The notes under the pieces were generated by a model. The model did no database searches. It saw only the letters and a list, made by a program, of their open reading frames with translations, and was not told the origin of the DNA. Shown here one piece after another: positions 53,174 to 63,906 of a stretch of DNA of 64,000 bases (its first letter is position 1; each line of letters starts with the position of its first letter). The stretch lies in contig MU867136.1 in the NCBI GenBank assembly GCA_033725935.1, forward strand, positions 59,692 to 123,691, in the 5' to 3' direction. A program made the position numbers and the translations under genes. The DNA is from Cladorrhinum sp. PSN259 (taxonomy: Eukaryota > Ascomycota > Sordariomycetes > Sordariales > Podosporaceae).

Positions 53174-54818
53174 CTACCGCAAATGCATAACCATAACATC
53201 AGGCTCCTCAACAATGGTCCTAACAACCTCAGCCGCCCTAGCCATCGTAGCCCCATCGACCACTCTATGATCCGCAGACCAACTGAAATTACATATCTGC
53301 TTTTTCACAATCTTGTCCTCCTCCCCGGGGACGTTCGAAAAAGCAGGTACGGTCCTCATCCTCCCAATGCCCAAGATGGCAACCTCCTTCTCCACCACTA
53401 CAGGAGACAAATATGTCCCGCCGATATTTCCAATATTACTGACGGTAATGGTCCCGCCAGACATGTCTTGCACTGAGAGCTTCCCTTCTACTGCTGCCTT
53501 TTGTAGTCGTGCAAGCTCGGCTGCCACGCCCAAGATGTTGAGACTGCCTACGTTCTTGATGACCGGAACCAAGAGGCCTTGAGGCGTATCCATTGCTACG
53601 CCTATGTTGTGTTGGCTTCTTAGGACGAGAGTAGGTTTACCGTTCCCGTTTCCATTTCCGTTGGTGCTGCTGTTATCAACGTCCACTCTGGAGTTTAGGG
53701 TAGGATACTTGTAAAGTGCCAGAGAAACTGCCTTGATGATGAACGGCAAGTACGAGAGCTTCCCGACCTGCCCGTCACTTAGCCCAGATTTGGCTAGAAC
53801 CTTGTTGAGCCGCCCTCGGAGCTCGACGAGGGAGCTAAAGTCGACTTCGTCTGCGTAGAGGAAGTGAGGGATGCTGAGCGAGCGAGTCATGGTCTTGAAC
53901 ATCATTTCTTGGGTTCTTGTCAAGGCGATTGGTGTTTCTTGTTGGGGACCGTTGGATGATGCTTCTGGTGAGAAGGGATTGCCCACTGCAGCTGAAGCAG
54001 GGACACCTCCTGGGGTGGCTTGTAATGGTGATGCCTTTGTGGCCTCGACGAACTTGTAGATGTCCTCCTTCTGGACTCGGCCATCTTTGCCTGTACCAGT
54101 TATTTGCGTGATATCTACGCCGAGCTCTTTGGCTAGGTGTCTGACTGCTGGAGTTGCTAGTGCTCCATTACCGTTTCCGATACCTCTGCCATTGGTTTGT
54201 GGAGAGGACATAGCTGGCACTCCGTTACTCCATGGTGCTGGTGTATGAGGCGGGCGTGATGCAGCGGCAGCAATAGTAGCAGCGGCTTTGCTTACGACAG
54301 GAGCTGGCTCTTCTTTGACCGCTACAGGCTCAGGAGCAATAGTTGGGCCCGAACTAGCATTGCCCTCGATATCAATGTCAACAAATGGCTTGCCTACTTT
54401 GGCCATCTCGCCCGCGTCATAATGCAGCTTTTTGACCACACCAGCAAAACGGCTGGTGATTTCTACCGAAGCCTTGTCGCTTTGAACCTCGCATAGTGGG
54501 GAGAACTCCTCGACGCGCGCACCGGGCTCGACGAACCATTGGATGATTTCGCATTCGACGATGCCTGCATCATTGGGATGTCATTGATTAGCTTTTGACA
54601 CAATTTGATATATATTTTGCTCAGTTGACAGAGAACACACCCTCTCCTATATCAGCAAGCAACACTGGCTTGATTGCCAGGAGATTCCTCGTTGCATGGA
54701 AGGCCCTTGCGGAAGACAGCGAGATAGGCGGAGACAGCGGAGACTTGTTCGGTGATGTGAGTCGAGTTAGAGTTCGCCATTGCTGGCGCAGCACGCGGGA
54801 GCTCTGATTCAAAAACAT
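53174..54818 (-). CDS. Lipoamide acyltransferase (E2) of branched-chain alpha-keto acid dehydrogenase complex
   Basis: This is the core acyltransferase of the mitochondrial BCKDH complex in Leu/Ile/Val breakdown; it carries the acyl group from E1 to CoA on a lipoyl arm. Two exons, 54818-54641 and 54564-53174, give 522 residues. The start is the ATG at 54818; it is followed by an Arg/Ser-rich presequence ending near ARAFHATRN. The intron sits inside the lipoyl domain (ADIGEG/IVECEI), whose lipoylated Lys90 is in SDKASVEI. A Pro/Ala linker leads to the peripheral subunit-binding domain (ATPAVRHLAKELGVDITQITGTGKDGR split over two blocks), then the catalytic domain with His492 and Asp496 in HRVVDG. 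The single lipoyl domain and the GVAMDTPQGLLVPV segment favour BCKDH E2 over pyruvate or 2-oxoglutarate E2. It is divergent from ATP10. Confidence 0.92.
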
Positions 54819-55222
54819 GATGGAATATGACAGCGACAACAATGTGATTGATTATTTTCTGGGAGATTCTTCTCCTGACAGATCAATTCTTACTTCGAAT
54901 ACCCCCTCATCCTCCTCTTTGACCAAACTATACTTGGCCTCCGCTTGCTTGGTTCAATGGCTTCCAACGGCTTTATCGTCCAGGCTTATGACGTTGAGCC
55001 GAGCTGCCCCTGGATCCCCAGTGAACCCCGCGGATAACCGAGCGCTTGGCGCACTGAAACCCCAGATTCTGGGGAGAAGCGGATCTTTGACAGCACGGGA
55101 AGACAGTGGGGCGCCCAGATCCCTTGCGTGGAAATTTCTTGGGGGAAGAAAAAAAGATCAGACTCCGTACCTTACTTAGCTTTACCAGCAGGGGGCAGCT
55201 ATCAGACTATCAGACCCCTCAC
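54819..55222. promoter_or_regulatory. Bidirectional promoter, BCKDH E2 / ATP10
   Basis: 404 bp separate two divergent start codons, both for mitochondrial proteins. No nested gene is supported. The sequence is mixed in composition and no known operator was recognised. Confidence 0.5.
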
Positions 55223-56326
55223 ATGACCACCGCAGCCATGATCACCCGAGCAGCAGCAACAGGCCTGGTCTTCCGAAAAGGCACTCAGGCATCAGCGAGA
55301 GCAGCGACAACAACAATTGCCTGTCTCGTCTGTCAACAGCAGCAACACCGCAACTTCGCCATCTCCTCCCGGCGACTTGCCTCAACTCGCAAGAAAGACA
55401 GCAAAGATGTTACCACCGACGCGAAACCAATACCAGGCCTCTCCAAAACCGAGGGAACCTCCCCCGACAGTCCCCTAGCAAACGCTCCCCGCTCCTACGG
55501 CAAGAAAACAACCTCCTTCACACCAACGCCGTTATCCCGTCCAATCGGCATGAACTACCCGCCAGAAGCAGGCCAAAACACAGGCATAGACACCCGCTCC
55601 ATCCAGCAGCGCCGCGACGACTTTGTAGACTACGACAAGCACCTGGTCCGCCGGCAGTACCTCAAATCCAAAATGGCCCGCCCATACTTCCGAGACTGGA
55701 TAAACCTGCAGTTCCACAAGGGCAAAACATTCCTATCCCCACCCAGGCTTTTCAAGTCGGACCTGTCTCTATACTTTCCAAACCTGCACGGCCGAACCCT
55801 CGCCTCAAGGAAACCAGCAGACACCACACCGCTATTAGAGGGGCGCGCAACGGTCGTGGCATTATTCAGCGGCATGTGGGCAGAGAACCAAGTTCAAACC
55901 TTCATTTCACCAGAATCAAACCCTGCTTTACATTCTGCTCTCGTGGCCTCTGAGGGGAAAGCCCAGCTGGTGCAGATCAATGTCGAAGAAGACTGGATGA
56001 AACTCATGCTCATCAAGCTGTTTTCCGGGTCCCTCAAGAAGAAAGTGGGCAAAGAAAACTGGGACAAGTACTTGCTCGTTCACAAGGGCATTTCGGATGA
56101 GATTCGCGAGTCGATTGGTTTGTTGAACAGTAAGGTCGGGTATACGTACCTGGTGGATCACGACTGCAGGATACGCTGGGCGGGTAGTGGAAGTGCCGAG
56201 CCTGGTGAGCCGGAGGGGTTGGTGAAAGGTATTGGGAGGATATTGGAGGAGATGAAGCAGGAAGGGGTTGGTGCCAACTTCGTGAGGAAGCCTGTGGTTG
56301 GCAAGCACGCGCCTGAACAGAAGTAG
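55223..56326 (+). CDS. atp10: Mitochondrial ATP synthase assembly factor ATP10
   Basis: ATP10 is an inner-membrane chaperone that binds subunit 6 (Atp6) during assembly of the F1Fo ATP synthase. A single exon begins at ATG 55223; the frame extends upstream but that ATG is followed by a Thr/Ala/Arg-rich presequence with CLVCQQQQHRNF and ends near residue 55. Total length is 367 residues. The ATP10 domain runs from about residue 125 to the end: RPYFRDWINLQFHKGKTF, the GRTLAS region, LFSGMWAENQVQTFISP, and a C-terminal block with NVEEDWMKLMLIKLF and SGSLKK, LLVHKGISDEIRESIGLLNSKVGYTYLVD and RIRWAGSGSAEPGE. The convergent neighbour is GOS1. No unusual feature was seen. Confidence 0.95.
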   Translation: MTTAAMITRAAATGLVFRKGTQASARAATTTIACLVCQQQQHRNFAISSRRLASTRKKDSKDVTTDAKPIPGLSKTEGTSPDSPLANAPRSYGKKTTSFTPTPLSRPIGMNYPPEAGQNTGIDTRSIQQRRDDFVDYDKHLVRRQYLKSKMARPYFRDWINLQFHKGKTFLSPPRLFKSDLSLYFPNLHGRTLASRKPADTTPLLEGRATVVALFSGMWAENQVQTFISPESNPALHSALVASEGKAQLVQINVEEDWMKLMLIKLFSGSLKKKVGKENWDKYLLVHKGISDEIRESIGLLNSKVGYTYLVDHDCRIRWAGSGSAEPGEPEGLVKGIGRILEEMKQEGVGANFVRKPVVGKHAPEQK

Positions 56327-56818
56327 CCAAAAGGGTGGTTTTGTGATCAGAGCTTTAGATACCCCCCTCGTCTTCTTTTCTGTTCTGTTGCATAGATAAC
56401 ACCGCTTTCACCCAGTTAGGGAGGGACTGGTTGCGATCAGGTGATGTACGATAGGATAGATTTACCATGACCACATATAGACATGAGACACAGAATAGTA
56501 CATAGAAAGTAAAAGAAGGACAACTGATCAGGATTAGAAGCCACTGTCTTTTGGGTGTGCTCATTCCCCGCTAGTAGATTTAGAGAGAGCTCTTCTCCAT
56601 GATGGCCAATTGCATAACCTACTGGCAAACCCAAGGCCGATAACTCCAGAAACGCCATACTAAAATCCCAGATATTCCACGCCATGCTGACCCTCCAATT
56701 TGGTGATATACAAGCATTTATTCTATATTTTCCTTTCCGCTCTTTTTCCACCCCCACCACCCTCAGCCAGACCACCTCACACCACAAAACACTCTTCTGC
56801 TGCGCGATATTCCAGTTC
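56327..56818. other. Convergent intergenic between ATP10 and GOS1
   Basis: About 490 bp holding two 3' ends. No gene, RNA or repeat recognised. Confidence 0.45.
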
Positions 56819-57622
56819 TTATAACACGAACCAAAACACCAAAAAGCAAACAGCAATAAACCCCCCCATGATAATCCCATCCCTCCTCTTCTTTGCCGAG
56901 ATCCTTCCAATAAGTGTATTGATTCCCGGAACCTGGCTGGCAGCCATCGTGATCCTTCTATTAATACTCGCCAGTGTTTCCCTTTGCAGCACAAAACCTT
57001 CCTGCACCGCATAAGCTTGCGACAGCACACTATCAGCCACGTCGTTGCTCCTGTCTATCGCACCCCGTTCCCCGAGCATGTACTCTGCTTCTGCTGCGGC
57101 CGGATTCGCCGCTCTGTAAGCTGATATATCGTCTCTCACAGATCCCAGGAGGTTGGCTCGGTCGCGCGCTTCGGATAGGTTGGTGCGCAAGCGGGTTAGG
57201 TCCCGCCGGTGGTCGGTTAGTTTGTCCCGGAGTAAAGAGAGGTTATTTTGTTTGAGGGCGGAGGCGGTTAGGACTGCTTCCGAGTCGAGGAGGCGTGTTA
57301 GTTGGGCGATTACGTTTTCGCGCTGTTGATCACTATTAGCATGTCGCTTTGAATGAAGGGGAGGTGAGCTGGGGTGGGTATCGTCCAAACCTTCTCAAGC
57401 AACTCCTGTAGCTTTGCCTCGGTATTCCTCTCCTCCTCTGTCGGCTTTGGTGGGATGTTTGCCTGGTTCGAGAATTGCGAGTACGTGTGGAGGTACGTTT
57501 CTGTCTGTAAAATGAGGGTTAGTAACCGCCCATCCCGACGAGCTGTATGAACTCACCTGTGTCTCTAATGCCCGGGCTTGTTGCCTCAGCTGGGCCCAGC
57601 CCAGCCCTGACGCAGACGCCAT
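56819..57622 (-). CDS. gos1: Golgi SNARE GOS1 (GS28-like)
   Basis: GOS1 is the Qb-SNARE of the Golgi that works with Sed5, Ykt6 and Sft1 in intra-Golgi transport. Exons 57622-57557, 57504-57391 and 57322-56819 give 227 residues, close to the 223 of yeast. The first exon encodes the conserved N-terminus (W..LRQQARALETQ), the second the Glu-rich helix (PPKPTEEERNTEAKLQELLEK). Exon 3 has a three-helix N-terminal region (ALKQNNLSLLRDKL, TDHRRDL), a SNARE helix at about 140-200 (VADSVLSQAYAVQEGF..LASINRRI) and a C-terminal anchor (GFIAVCFLVFWFVL). The donor of intron 2 is GTTTGG, weaker than others in the window. The gene is convergent with ATP10. Confidence 0.92.
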
Positions 57623-58395
57623 ATTATGAAAATTGGTTGTTTAGCACCGGAAAGTCGGAGAGAGAGAGCGCTCGTTTGTTGAATTAAAGCCGGATGCCTT
57701 CGAGAGAAAGTGGCGCGGGCACCTAGTGTTGCGTTGTCCTCTCGAAGTCTGCTGAGTGCATCCGGTTGGTTACAGTCTTTGTGAATGGAACATGTTGCGT
57801 AAGGCCAAGCGACCGCGTGGAGATATTATGACTACCGATGTCACATTTGACCCTAACCCTTATATTTACCCAACTTATACCTACTTATAACAAGAACATC
57901 GGGATCCATCATCTTTTATTCAACAACAGACAGCATGCATAATCAAGAAATACTTGAAGCAAATGGTGTTGGTTGGTATTGGAACGTTTATTTCAAATTG
58001 TCGTTATCCTTCGCTTTAAAAACAGAAACACAGCATGGCATCAAGTGAACCACAAATGCAAGTCTTGTTGTAGACTCCTTGCGGATTTGTCTTCAGGATT
58101 GTGCCAACGGTGCTCATTTTGCCCGAGTTCGTGGTATCTGCAGATTCCCAGCGCACTTCACTCATCTCATTACAAATCACCGGGAGCTGTCCAAAGTTTC
58201 GCTCTAAACCCCGATTGTTTCTTTCGTGGCTCTGATCCTTGTAAAGCCCAGTGATTTTGTGATCTTGATGACTGTAAAACCCTTCATTTACAGACGCCGT
58301 AATGGACCGAGAACCGTTAAACGTCCAAATGCAAATGGTCAAGCCATACCGAAACCCACGCCGTTTGATTCCCATTCACACCCTCTTTCCACCCT
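57623..58395. other. Intergenic between GOS1 start and RPL6 stop
   Basis: About 770 bp, both neighbours on the minus strand. It holds the GOS1 promoter and the RPL6 3' UTR. No gene is supported. AT-rich sequence at about 57860-57960 is unremarkable. Confidence 0.5.
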
Positions 58396-59393
58396 CTACC
58401 ACTTCATCTCATGGGGCTTGTCACCCTTGCGGAGGCTGAAAGAGGAGGCAAGGTAGCTGGCGAGGTGCTCGACCTTCTTGATGTTGGCGATCAGGGCCTT
58501 GTCAATTGCCTTCTGGTCAGCCGCCCGGCTGCTGGAAACCTCCTTCTTCTGCAAAGTCACTTTGTCAGCCAAAAATCTCCCGTGCTACAACATCCGTCGC
58601 AACCTGTGTAAGAAGCTCGTACCTTGGGGGCCTCGCCCTGCTTGAAGAAAGCCTCCTCACCAGCCTTGTCCTTGGCCTTCTCGGCGGTAAAGTACTTGGG
58701 AGTAGAAACCTCCTCGATCTTGGCCTCGTCGATGCCAGCAAGGTCGATCTTGAGGGACGTGGCGATGACGTATCTGGAGTTGACACGGCGAAGGGGAACA
58801 CCGTTGATCTTGAAGGGACCGGTGACGAGGAGAACACCGTTGTCGAGGGTCTTGAGGAGGACAACACGCTTGCCACGGAAGCGACCGGCCAGGAGAATCA
58901 GGACGGTACCGGGCTGGAGGGTGCTGCGGGGAGCCCACGGGCGGAGGGCCTTGCGGGTCTGAAGAAACGAAGCATGTTAGAACCAGATATCTCCAATTTC
59001 TTGTTGTTGTGTAGGAGGAGCCGACTGATATCACAGTCTGCAGCCCACAGCCGTAAAGATAGCATCACATCGCGATTGACCCAGATACGCCACTTGACGA
59101 AATCTCCATTTTCCTGTAATCCTCATATTTGCATTCATCGTGGCCCCGGGCCAATGTGTTTTGTCGTGCATCCCGGCAACCACCAGTCGAATTGACACTA
59201 TTCCCCCCAAATCGCATCCGGGCCATCTCGTGATGTTCGTATCTCGGCTTCAAAATGGAATGCATCGATCGAAACGTACCTTGCGAGGCTGGGCCTCATC
59301 CTCAGCAGGGTACCATTTCTGGGCCTTCTCGGACGCCACAGGGACCGTCCGGGTCGACTTGCCAAAGGTCTTTGTCGTGGGAGCCGCCGACAT
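58396..59393 (-). CDS. rpl6: 60S ribosomal protein L6 (eL6)
   Basis: Structural protein of the cytosolic large ribosomal subunit. Three exons, 59393-59280, 58958-58623 and 58548-58396, give 200 residues, the usual fungal length. The sequence MSAAPTTKTFGKSTRTV leads to RPWAPRSTLQPGTVLILLAGRFRGKRVVLL, the eL6 core, then LLVTGPFKINGVPLRRVNSRYVIATS and an acidic/basic C-terminus ending in KPHEMKW. Intron 1 is 321 nt, long for this genome, and could contain regulatory sequence; no clear C/D or H/ACA snoRNA was found in it. A TACTAAC followed by CATAG just upstream of the ATG could mark a further 5'-UTR intron. It is divergent from RPL35, 346 bp apart. Confidence 0.95.
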
Positions 59394-59739
59394 TTTGAGA
59401 GCTTTGGCTATGTGGTATGGTTAGTAGATTTTCGTGGTCGGTCGTCAACTCGATGCGGCTGCTCGAGATTTTGAAATGAGTGATTGACAGTTGTGCGCAA
59501 GTTGCAAAAGCACCAAACCCCAAGCTAGCCTTTTTTGGAATTGCGGGGCGCCGCGCCGCAGACACTTCGCGTGCACGGGCCACTTTTCGGCGTAGGGTTT
59601 TCCGCCCTGCCTGCGATTTTGCGCATCCACACCACTGAGATTTTGTTGGACGCCCATTTGCTTCATTGACACTAAGACTCGTCGCAGTCAAAGGAACCGT
59701 CGCCCATCGCCCATTTGACTCGACGACAAATTCTTCACG
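59394..59739. promoter_or_regulatory. Bidirectional promoter, RPL6 / RPL35
   Basis: 346 bp between divergent starts of two large-subunit ribosomal protein genes. The minus strand carries TACTAAC and CATAG near 59410-59425, compatible with the 3' end of a 5'-UTR intron for RPL6. GTAGGGTTTTCC at 59593-59604 resembles a telomere-like/RP-gene promoter word. Neither is proven. Confidence 0.55.
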
Positions 59740-60464
59740 ATGGTATGTTCAATTTCATCCTTGCTGCTGTTATTCTGCAAAAATTCCCGAGGTCATGATG
59801 TTCACCCCTTCCCCCACTCCGTTTGGGGTGTTTGGGGGGGACTTGGACAAAAATCAAGATGGACAATTGGGAGGGTAATTGCTAACTTTGGCGATGCAGT
59901 CTTCCGGCAAGGTCAAGGCTGGCCTATTGTGGTCCAAGAACAAGGACGAGCTCACCAAGCAGCTCGGTGAGCTCAAGACTGAGCTGGGTCAGCTCCGTAT
60001 CCAGAAGATCGTCTCTTCGGGCACCAAGCTCACCAAGATGTACGTCGAATCGAATACCCGTCCCCACGATACACGATAGAAGACCCGAGAGTCCAGGAAA
60101 TTACTACGGGTGGAAAATGGGAAACGGTGGACAGTATTGGGCTGACATGTGTTGGATTTGATAGCCACGATCTCCGCAAGTCGATTGCTCGCGTCTTGAC
60201 CATCATCAACGCCAAGCAACGCGCCCAGCTCCGTCTCTTCTACAAGAACAAGAAGTACCTTCCTCTTGATCTCCGCGCCAAGCAGACCCGCGCCATTCGT
60301 CGCCGCCTCTCCCCCGAGGATGCCGCCAGGACGCTCGAGAAGACCAAGAAGCGCCAGACTCACTTCCCTCAGCGGAAGTTCGCCGTCAAGGTATGAAGGA
60401 ATTCTAGGAATTTATGAGGGAAATCATTCTGGGCAAGTAATGCTGACGGGGCGTACAGGCATAA
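59740..60464 (+). CDS. rpl35: 60S ribosomal protein L35 (uL29)
   Basis: Large-subunit protein near the polypeptide exit tunnel. Four exons are inferred: 59740-59742, 59900-60039, 60165-60390 and 60459-60464, joining to 124 residues. The first exon contributes only the ATG; the second begins SSGKVKAGLLWSKNKDELTKQ; the third resumes IHDLRKSIARVLTIINAKQR and gives LDLRAKQTRAIRRRL, the family signature. If exon 3 is read through, the protein ends VKV and stops at 60396. Splicing at GTATGA to a TACAG acceptor changes the end to VKA, the almost universal C-terminus of this protein, so a terminal coding exon of GCA TAA is more likely. The gene is divergent from RPL6. Confidence 0.93.
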
Positions 60465-61256
60465 ATGGTCCTTTCGTGGGTAATGGAACGGGTTGTCTCT
60501 AGGGTACTGGGCGTGGCGCGGTTTTAAAAAAGACTTCTGCATCTTAAAACATTGCATCATCCCAGGGATTTCTGCTTTTGGGGTTTGGGGTGTTTTACGA
60601 GGTCAACGATTTCATCAATCCGGCTAGGTAGCTCTTTCAGCTGCCGAATTCAAGCTCTACGCTAAAACACCTACATCGGAGTCCTTTTGCTGGTGGTGAT
60701 ACTGGGAATCATACTAGCAAATTCTGAGGACCAAGTCGGCCGGGCGAGGGACCTATTTAGGGCAGCCTTTGGTTGTCACCAGATATATGATACCCGCGTC
60801 TAACGCCCAGTCACTCAATTGGTTGTCTGTTCCATCTTGCATCGCTTGGGTCGAATCTGATTGTGTAAAGTGTCTGTATAGAAGGCGGAAGATCAAGGCC
60901 CATTACCATCAGTCACAAAAATACCAAGTCTAAATGAAGTAAAGAGGCATGTTGCGTAGAGCCCTTAAATGCATTATCTATAATCCGTACATGCTGGTGT
61001 TCCGAAGTTTAATTATTCTTGACCGCCCGGCAGAATGGCGGCAAGCAGTGGGGCGACATGCCCCTGGTTCGATCCAATTATCTGTGCCAAGACATGCCCT
61101 GGAACATGATGCAGTGAAAGCTCCAAACTGTCCTCTCCAAATCGACCACCTACCTTACCCAAGCTATCCGTAGCGAGCGATGCTCTTGTCGCAGCCCTCC
61201 CGAGCCTCACAACATCGTCCGGCAAGAGGCACCACAACACCATAAAAAGGGCCACA
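60465..61256. other. Intergenic between RPL35 and STT3
   Basis: About 790 bp between two plus-strand genes. It holds the RPL35 3' end and the STT3 promoter. GGTTCGATCC at 61067-61076 resembles a tRNA B-box, but no cloverleaf can be built around it. No gene is supported. Confidence 0.5.
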
Positions 61257-63622
61257 ATGTCGGCCGACCCTCTTGAAACCTTGGCCACAATTGGCAAGGG
61301 GAAGACCACCCGCAGCGCATTGCGGGTGGTCATCCTCACGCTGATTGCCGCCGCATCGATTGCAAGCCGCCTGTTCTCTGTCATTCGTATGTGATTTAGT
61401 TGATGATGATATCCATATCCATTGCATGCTGACAAGGTGTTCTCTGCGCAGGTTTCGAGAGCATCATCCACGAATTCGACCCCTGGTTCAACTTCCGCGC
61501 AACCAAATACCTCGTAGCCAACGGCTTCTACAGCTTCTGGGATTGGTTTGATGACCGAACATGGCATCCCCTCGGCCGCGTCACGGGAGGTACTCTCTAC
61601 CCAGGCCTCATGGTCACCAGCGGTGCCATCTGGCATGCTCTTCGCGCTCTCACCATCCCCGTCGATATCCGTAATGTTTGCGTCCTCCTTGCGCCCGCCT
61701 TCTCTGGCCTTACTGCCGTCGCGGCCTACCTCCTCACAAACGAAATGACCACGTCCAACTCTGCCGGTCTTTTGGCTGCTCTCTTCATGGGTATCGCCCC
61801 TGGCTACATCTCTCGCTCAGTTGCTGGCAGTTACGACAATGAAGCTATTGCGATCTTCCTGCTTGTTTTCACTTTCTACCTCTGGATCAAGGCCCTCAAA
61901 CAGGGTTCCATGATGTGGGGTGCTCTTTGCGCCCTCTTCTATGGCTACATGGTTGCCTCCTGGGGAGGTTACGCCTTCATCACCTGCCTTCTGCCTCTCC
62001 ACTCCTTCGTTTTGATCTGCATGGGTCGTTACAGCACCAGGTTATATGTGGCATACACTACCTGGTATGCTCTGGGAACTCTCGCTAGCATGCAGATTCC
62101 CTTCGTCGGGTTCCTTCCCGTCAAGACCAGCGAGCACATGCCTGCCCTTGGCATCTTCGGCTTCCTCCAGCTCCTTGCATTCCTGGATTACGTCCGCTCA
62201 GCTGTCCCTAGCAAGCAGTTCCAAAGCTTCCTGTGGATTTTTGCTGGCGGTATCTTCGCCATTGGTTTGGCAGGCCTTGTTATCGCTACCAGTGCCGGCA
62301 TCATTGCCCCATGGAGCGGTCGTTTCTACTCTCTCTGGGATACAGGTTACGCCAAGATTCACATTCCCATCATCGCCTCGGTCTCTGAGCACCAGCCTAC
62401 TGCCTGGCCGGCCTTTTTTTTCGATCTCAATATGCTGATCTTCCTCTTCCCTGTCGGTGTCTATCTCTGCTTCCAGGAGCTTGCTGATGAGCATGTCTTC
62501 ATCATTGTCTACGCTGTATTTGGCAGCTACTTCGCCGGTGTCATGGTTCGTCTCATGCTGACCCTGACCCCGGTCGTCTGTGTTGCCGCTGCCATTGCTA
62601 TCTCGCAACTCCTCGACACATATCTCGATAGCAAGACGCCTCCAGAGGATCAACAGTCCACCGAGGGCTCTGAGAAGAAGAGTGGAAAGTCTGGGCTCAA
62701 GGCCGCTAGCAAGCCATTGGTTGGTGTTTACAGCACCTGGTCCAAGGCCTTCATGGTTGGCTCGCTTGCTATCTACCTTCTGATCTTTGTTCTTCACTGC
62801 ACTTGGGTTACTTCAAATGCTTACTCCTCCCCTTCGGTCGTCCTGGCGAGCAGGATGCCCGACGGTAGCCAACACATCATTGACGATTACCGTGAGGCTT
62901 ACCAGTGGCTCCGTCAAAACACCAAGGAGGATGCCAAGATCATGTCGTGGTGGGATTATGGCTACCAAATTGGTGGCATGGCTGACCGCCCTACCCTTGT
63001 TGACAACAACACTTGGAACAACACGCATATTGCCACTGTCGGAAAGGCCATGAGCTCCCGTGAGGAGGTCAGCTACCCTATCATGCGCCAGCATGAGGTC
63101 GACTACGTCCTCGTTGTCTTTGGTGGTCTCCTTGGTTACTCTGGTGACGATATTAACAAGTTCCTTTGGATGGTTCGTATTGCTGAGGGTATCTGGCCTG
63201 ATGAGGTCAATGAGCGCTCCTTCTTCACTCCCAGAGGCGAGTACCGTGTTGACGGCGAGGCCACCGAGACCATGAAGAACAGCTTGATGTAAGTATTTCC
63301 GCCTTGTGCTTGATATCCGTTGTCAATTGCATACTGACCGTCTTGCTTTAGGTACAAGATGTCCTACTACAACTTCAACAACCTGTTCCCTCCCGGACAG
63401 GCGGTGGACCGTATGCGCCAGGCTCGTCTCCCAGAGGTTGGCCCCACCCTCAGCACCATGGAGGAGGCTTTCACCAGTGAGAACTGGATCATCAGAATTT
63501 ACAAGGTCAAGGACCTTGATAACCTGGGCCGTGACCACATCTCGGCTGCTGCTTTTGATAGGGGGCTTAAGAAGAAGAAGGCGACCAAGAAGAGGGGACC
63601 TAGGGTTCTTAGGGTAGACTAA
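61257..63622 (+). CDS. stt3: Dolichyl-diphosphooligosaccharide-protein glycosyltransferase catalytic subunit STT3
   Basis: STT3 is the catalytic subunit of the ER oligosaccharyltransferase; it transfers the Glc3Man9GlcNAc2 glycan from dolichol to Asn in N-X-S/T. Exons 61257-61386, 61452-63288 and 63352-63622 give 745 residues, the usual length. The first luminal loop has HEFDPWFNFR, the DXD-type catalytic motif after transmembrane helix 1; a run of hydrophobic helices follows, then SVSEHQ, and the soluble domain with WWDYG at 543-547 and the DK motif region NTHIATVGKAM. The last exon contains YYNFNNLFPP and a basic tail with KKKKATKKR, a cytosolic Lys-rich ER signal. Introns are 65 and 63 nt. 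AATAAA lies 177 nt after the stop. Confidence 0.96.
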
Positions 63623-63798
63623 TACCCTCTTCTATTGTTGTTAAGAAGATGTTATTTAGAGGTTCTTTTTGCTTCAGTGTTCTATATACAAAGTTGTTTT
63701 GTGTCTTTGGCTTTTGTCAATATCTGGGACGGGAAAAATAACATGGATGTCTTTTGCACTGTGTAAGCGATGTATACCAAAAGCGTTGTGTGTGAGAG

Positions 63799-63804
63799 AA
63801 TAAA
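63799..63804 (+). terminator. Candidate polyadenylation signal AATAAA for STT3
   Basis: AATAAA 177 nt after the STT3 stop, followed by AT-rich sequence, in sense orientation and at a plausible distance. Confidence 0.55.
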
Positions 63805-63883
63805 ATCAATATATACATGAACTTTCACATTGTCGGGTATTCACTTGTTAATCGGCGGGGTGTCTCGGAGGGGGGAGGGGGGA

Positions 63884-63906
63884 GGGGGGGGGGGGGGGGG
63901 GGGGGG
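63884..63906 (+). repeat. Poly(G) tract, 23 nt
   Basis: Twenty-three G, preceded by further G-rich sequence from about 63855, 262 nt after the STT3 stop and in its sense orientation. Confidence 0.9.

Noticed and set aside
58959..59279. Possible snoRNA in RPL6 intron 1
   Set aside because: A degenerate C-box-like CGATGAA is present but no matching D box or terminal stem was found.
61067..61076. tRNA B-box-like GGTTCGATCC
   Set aside because: No A-box at the right distance with pairing acceptor, anticodon and T stems could be found.
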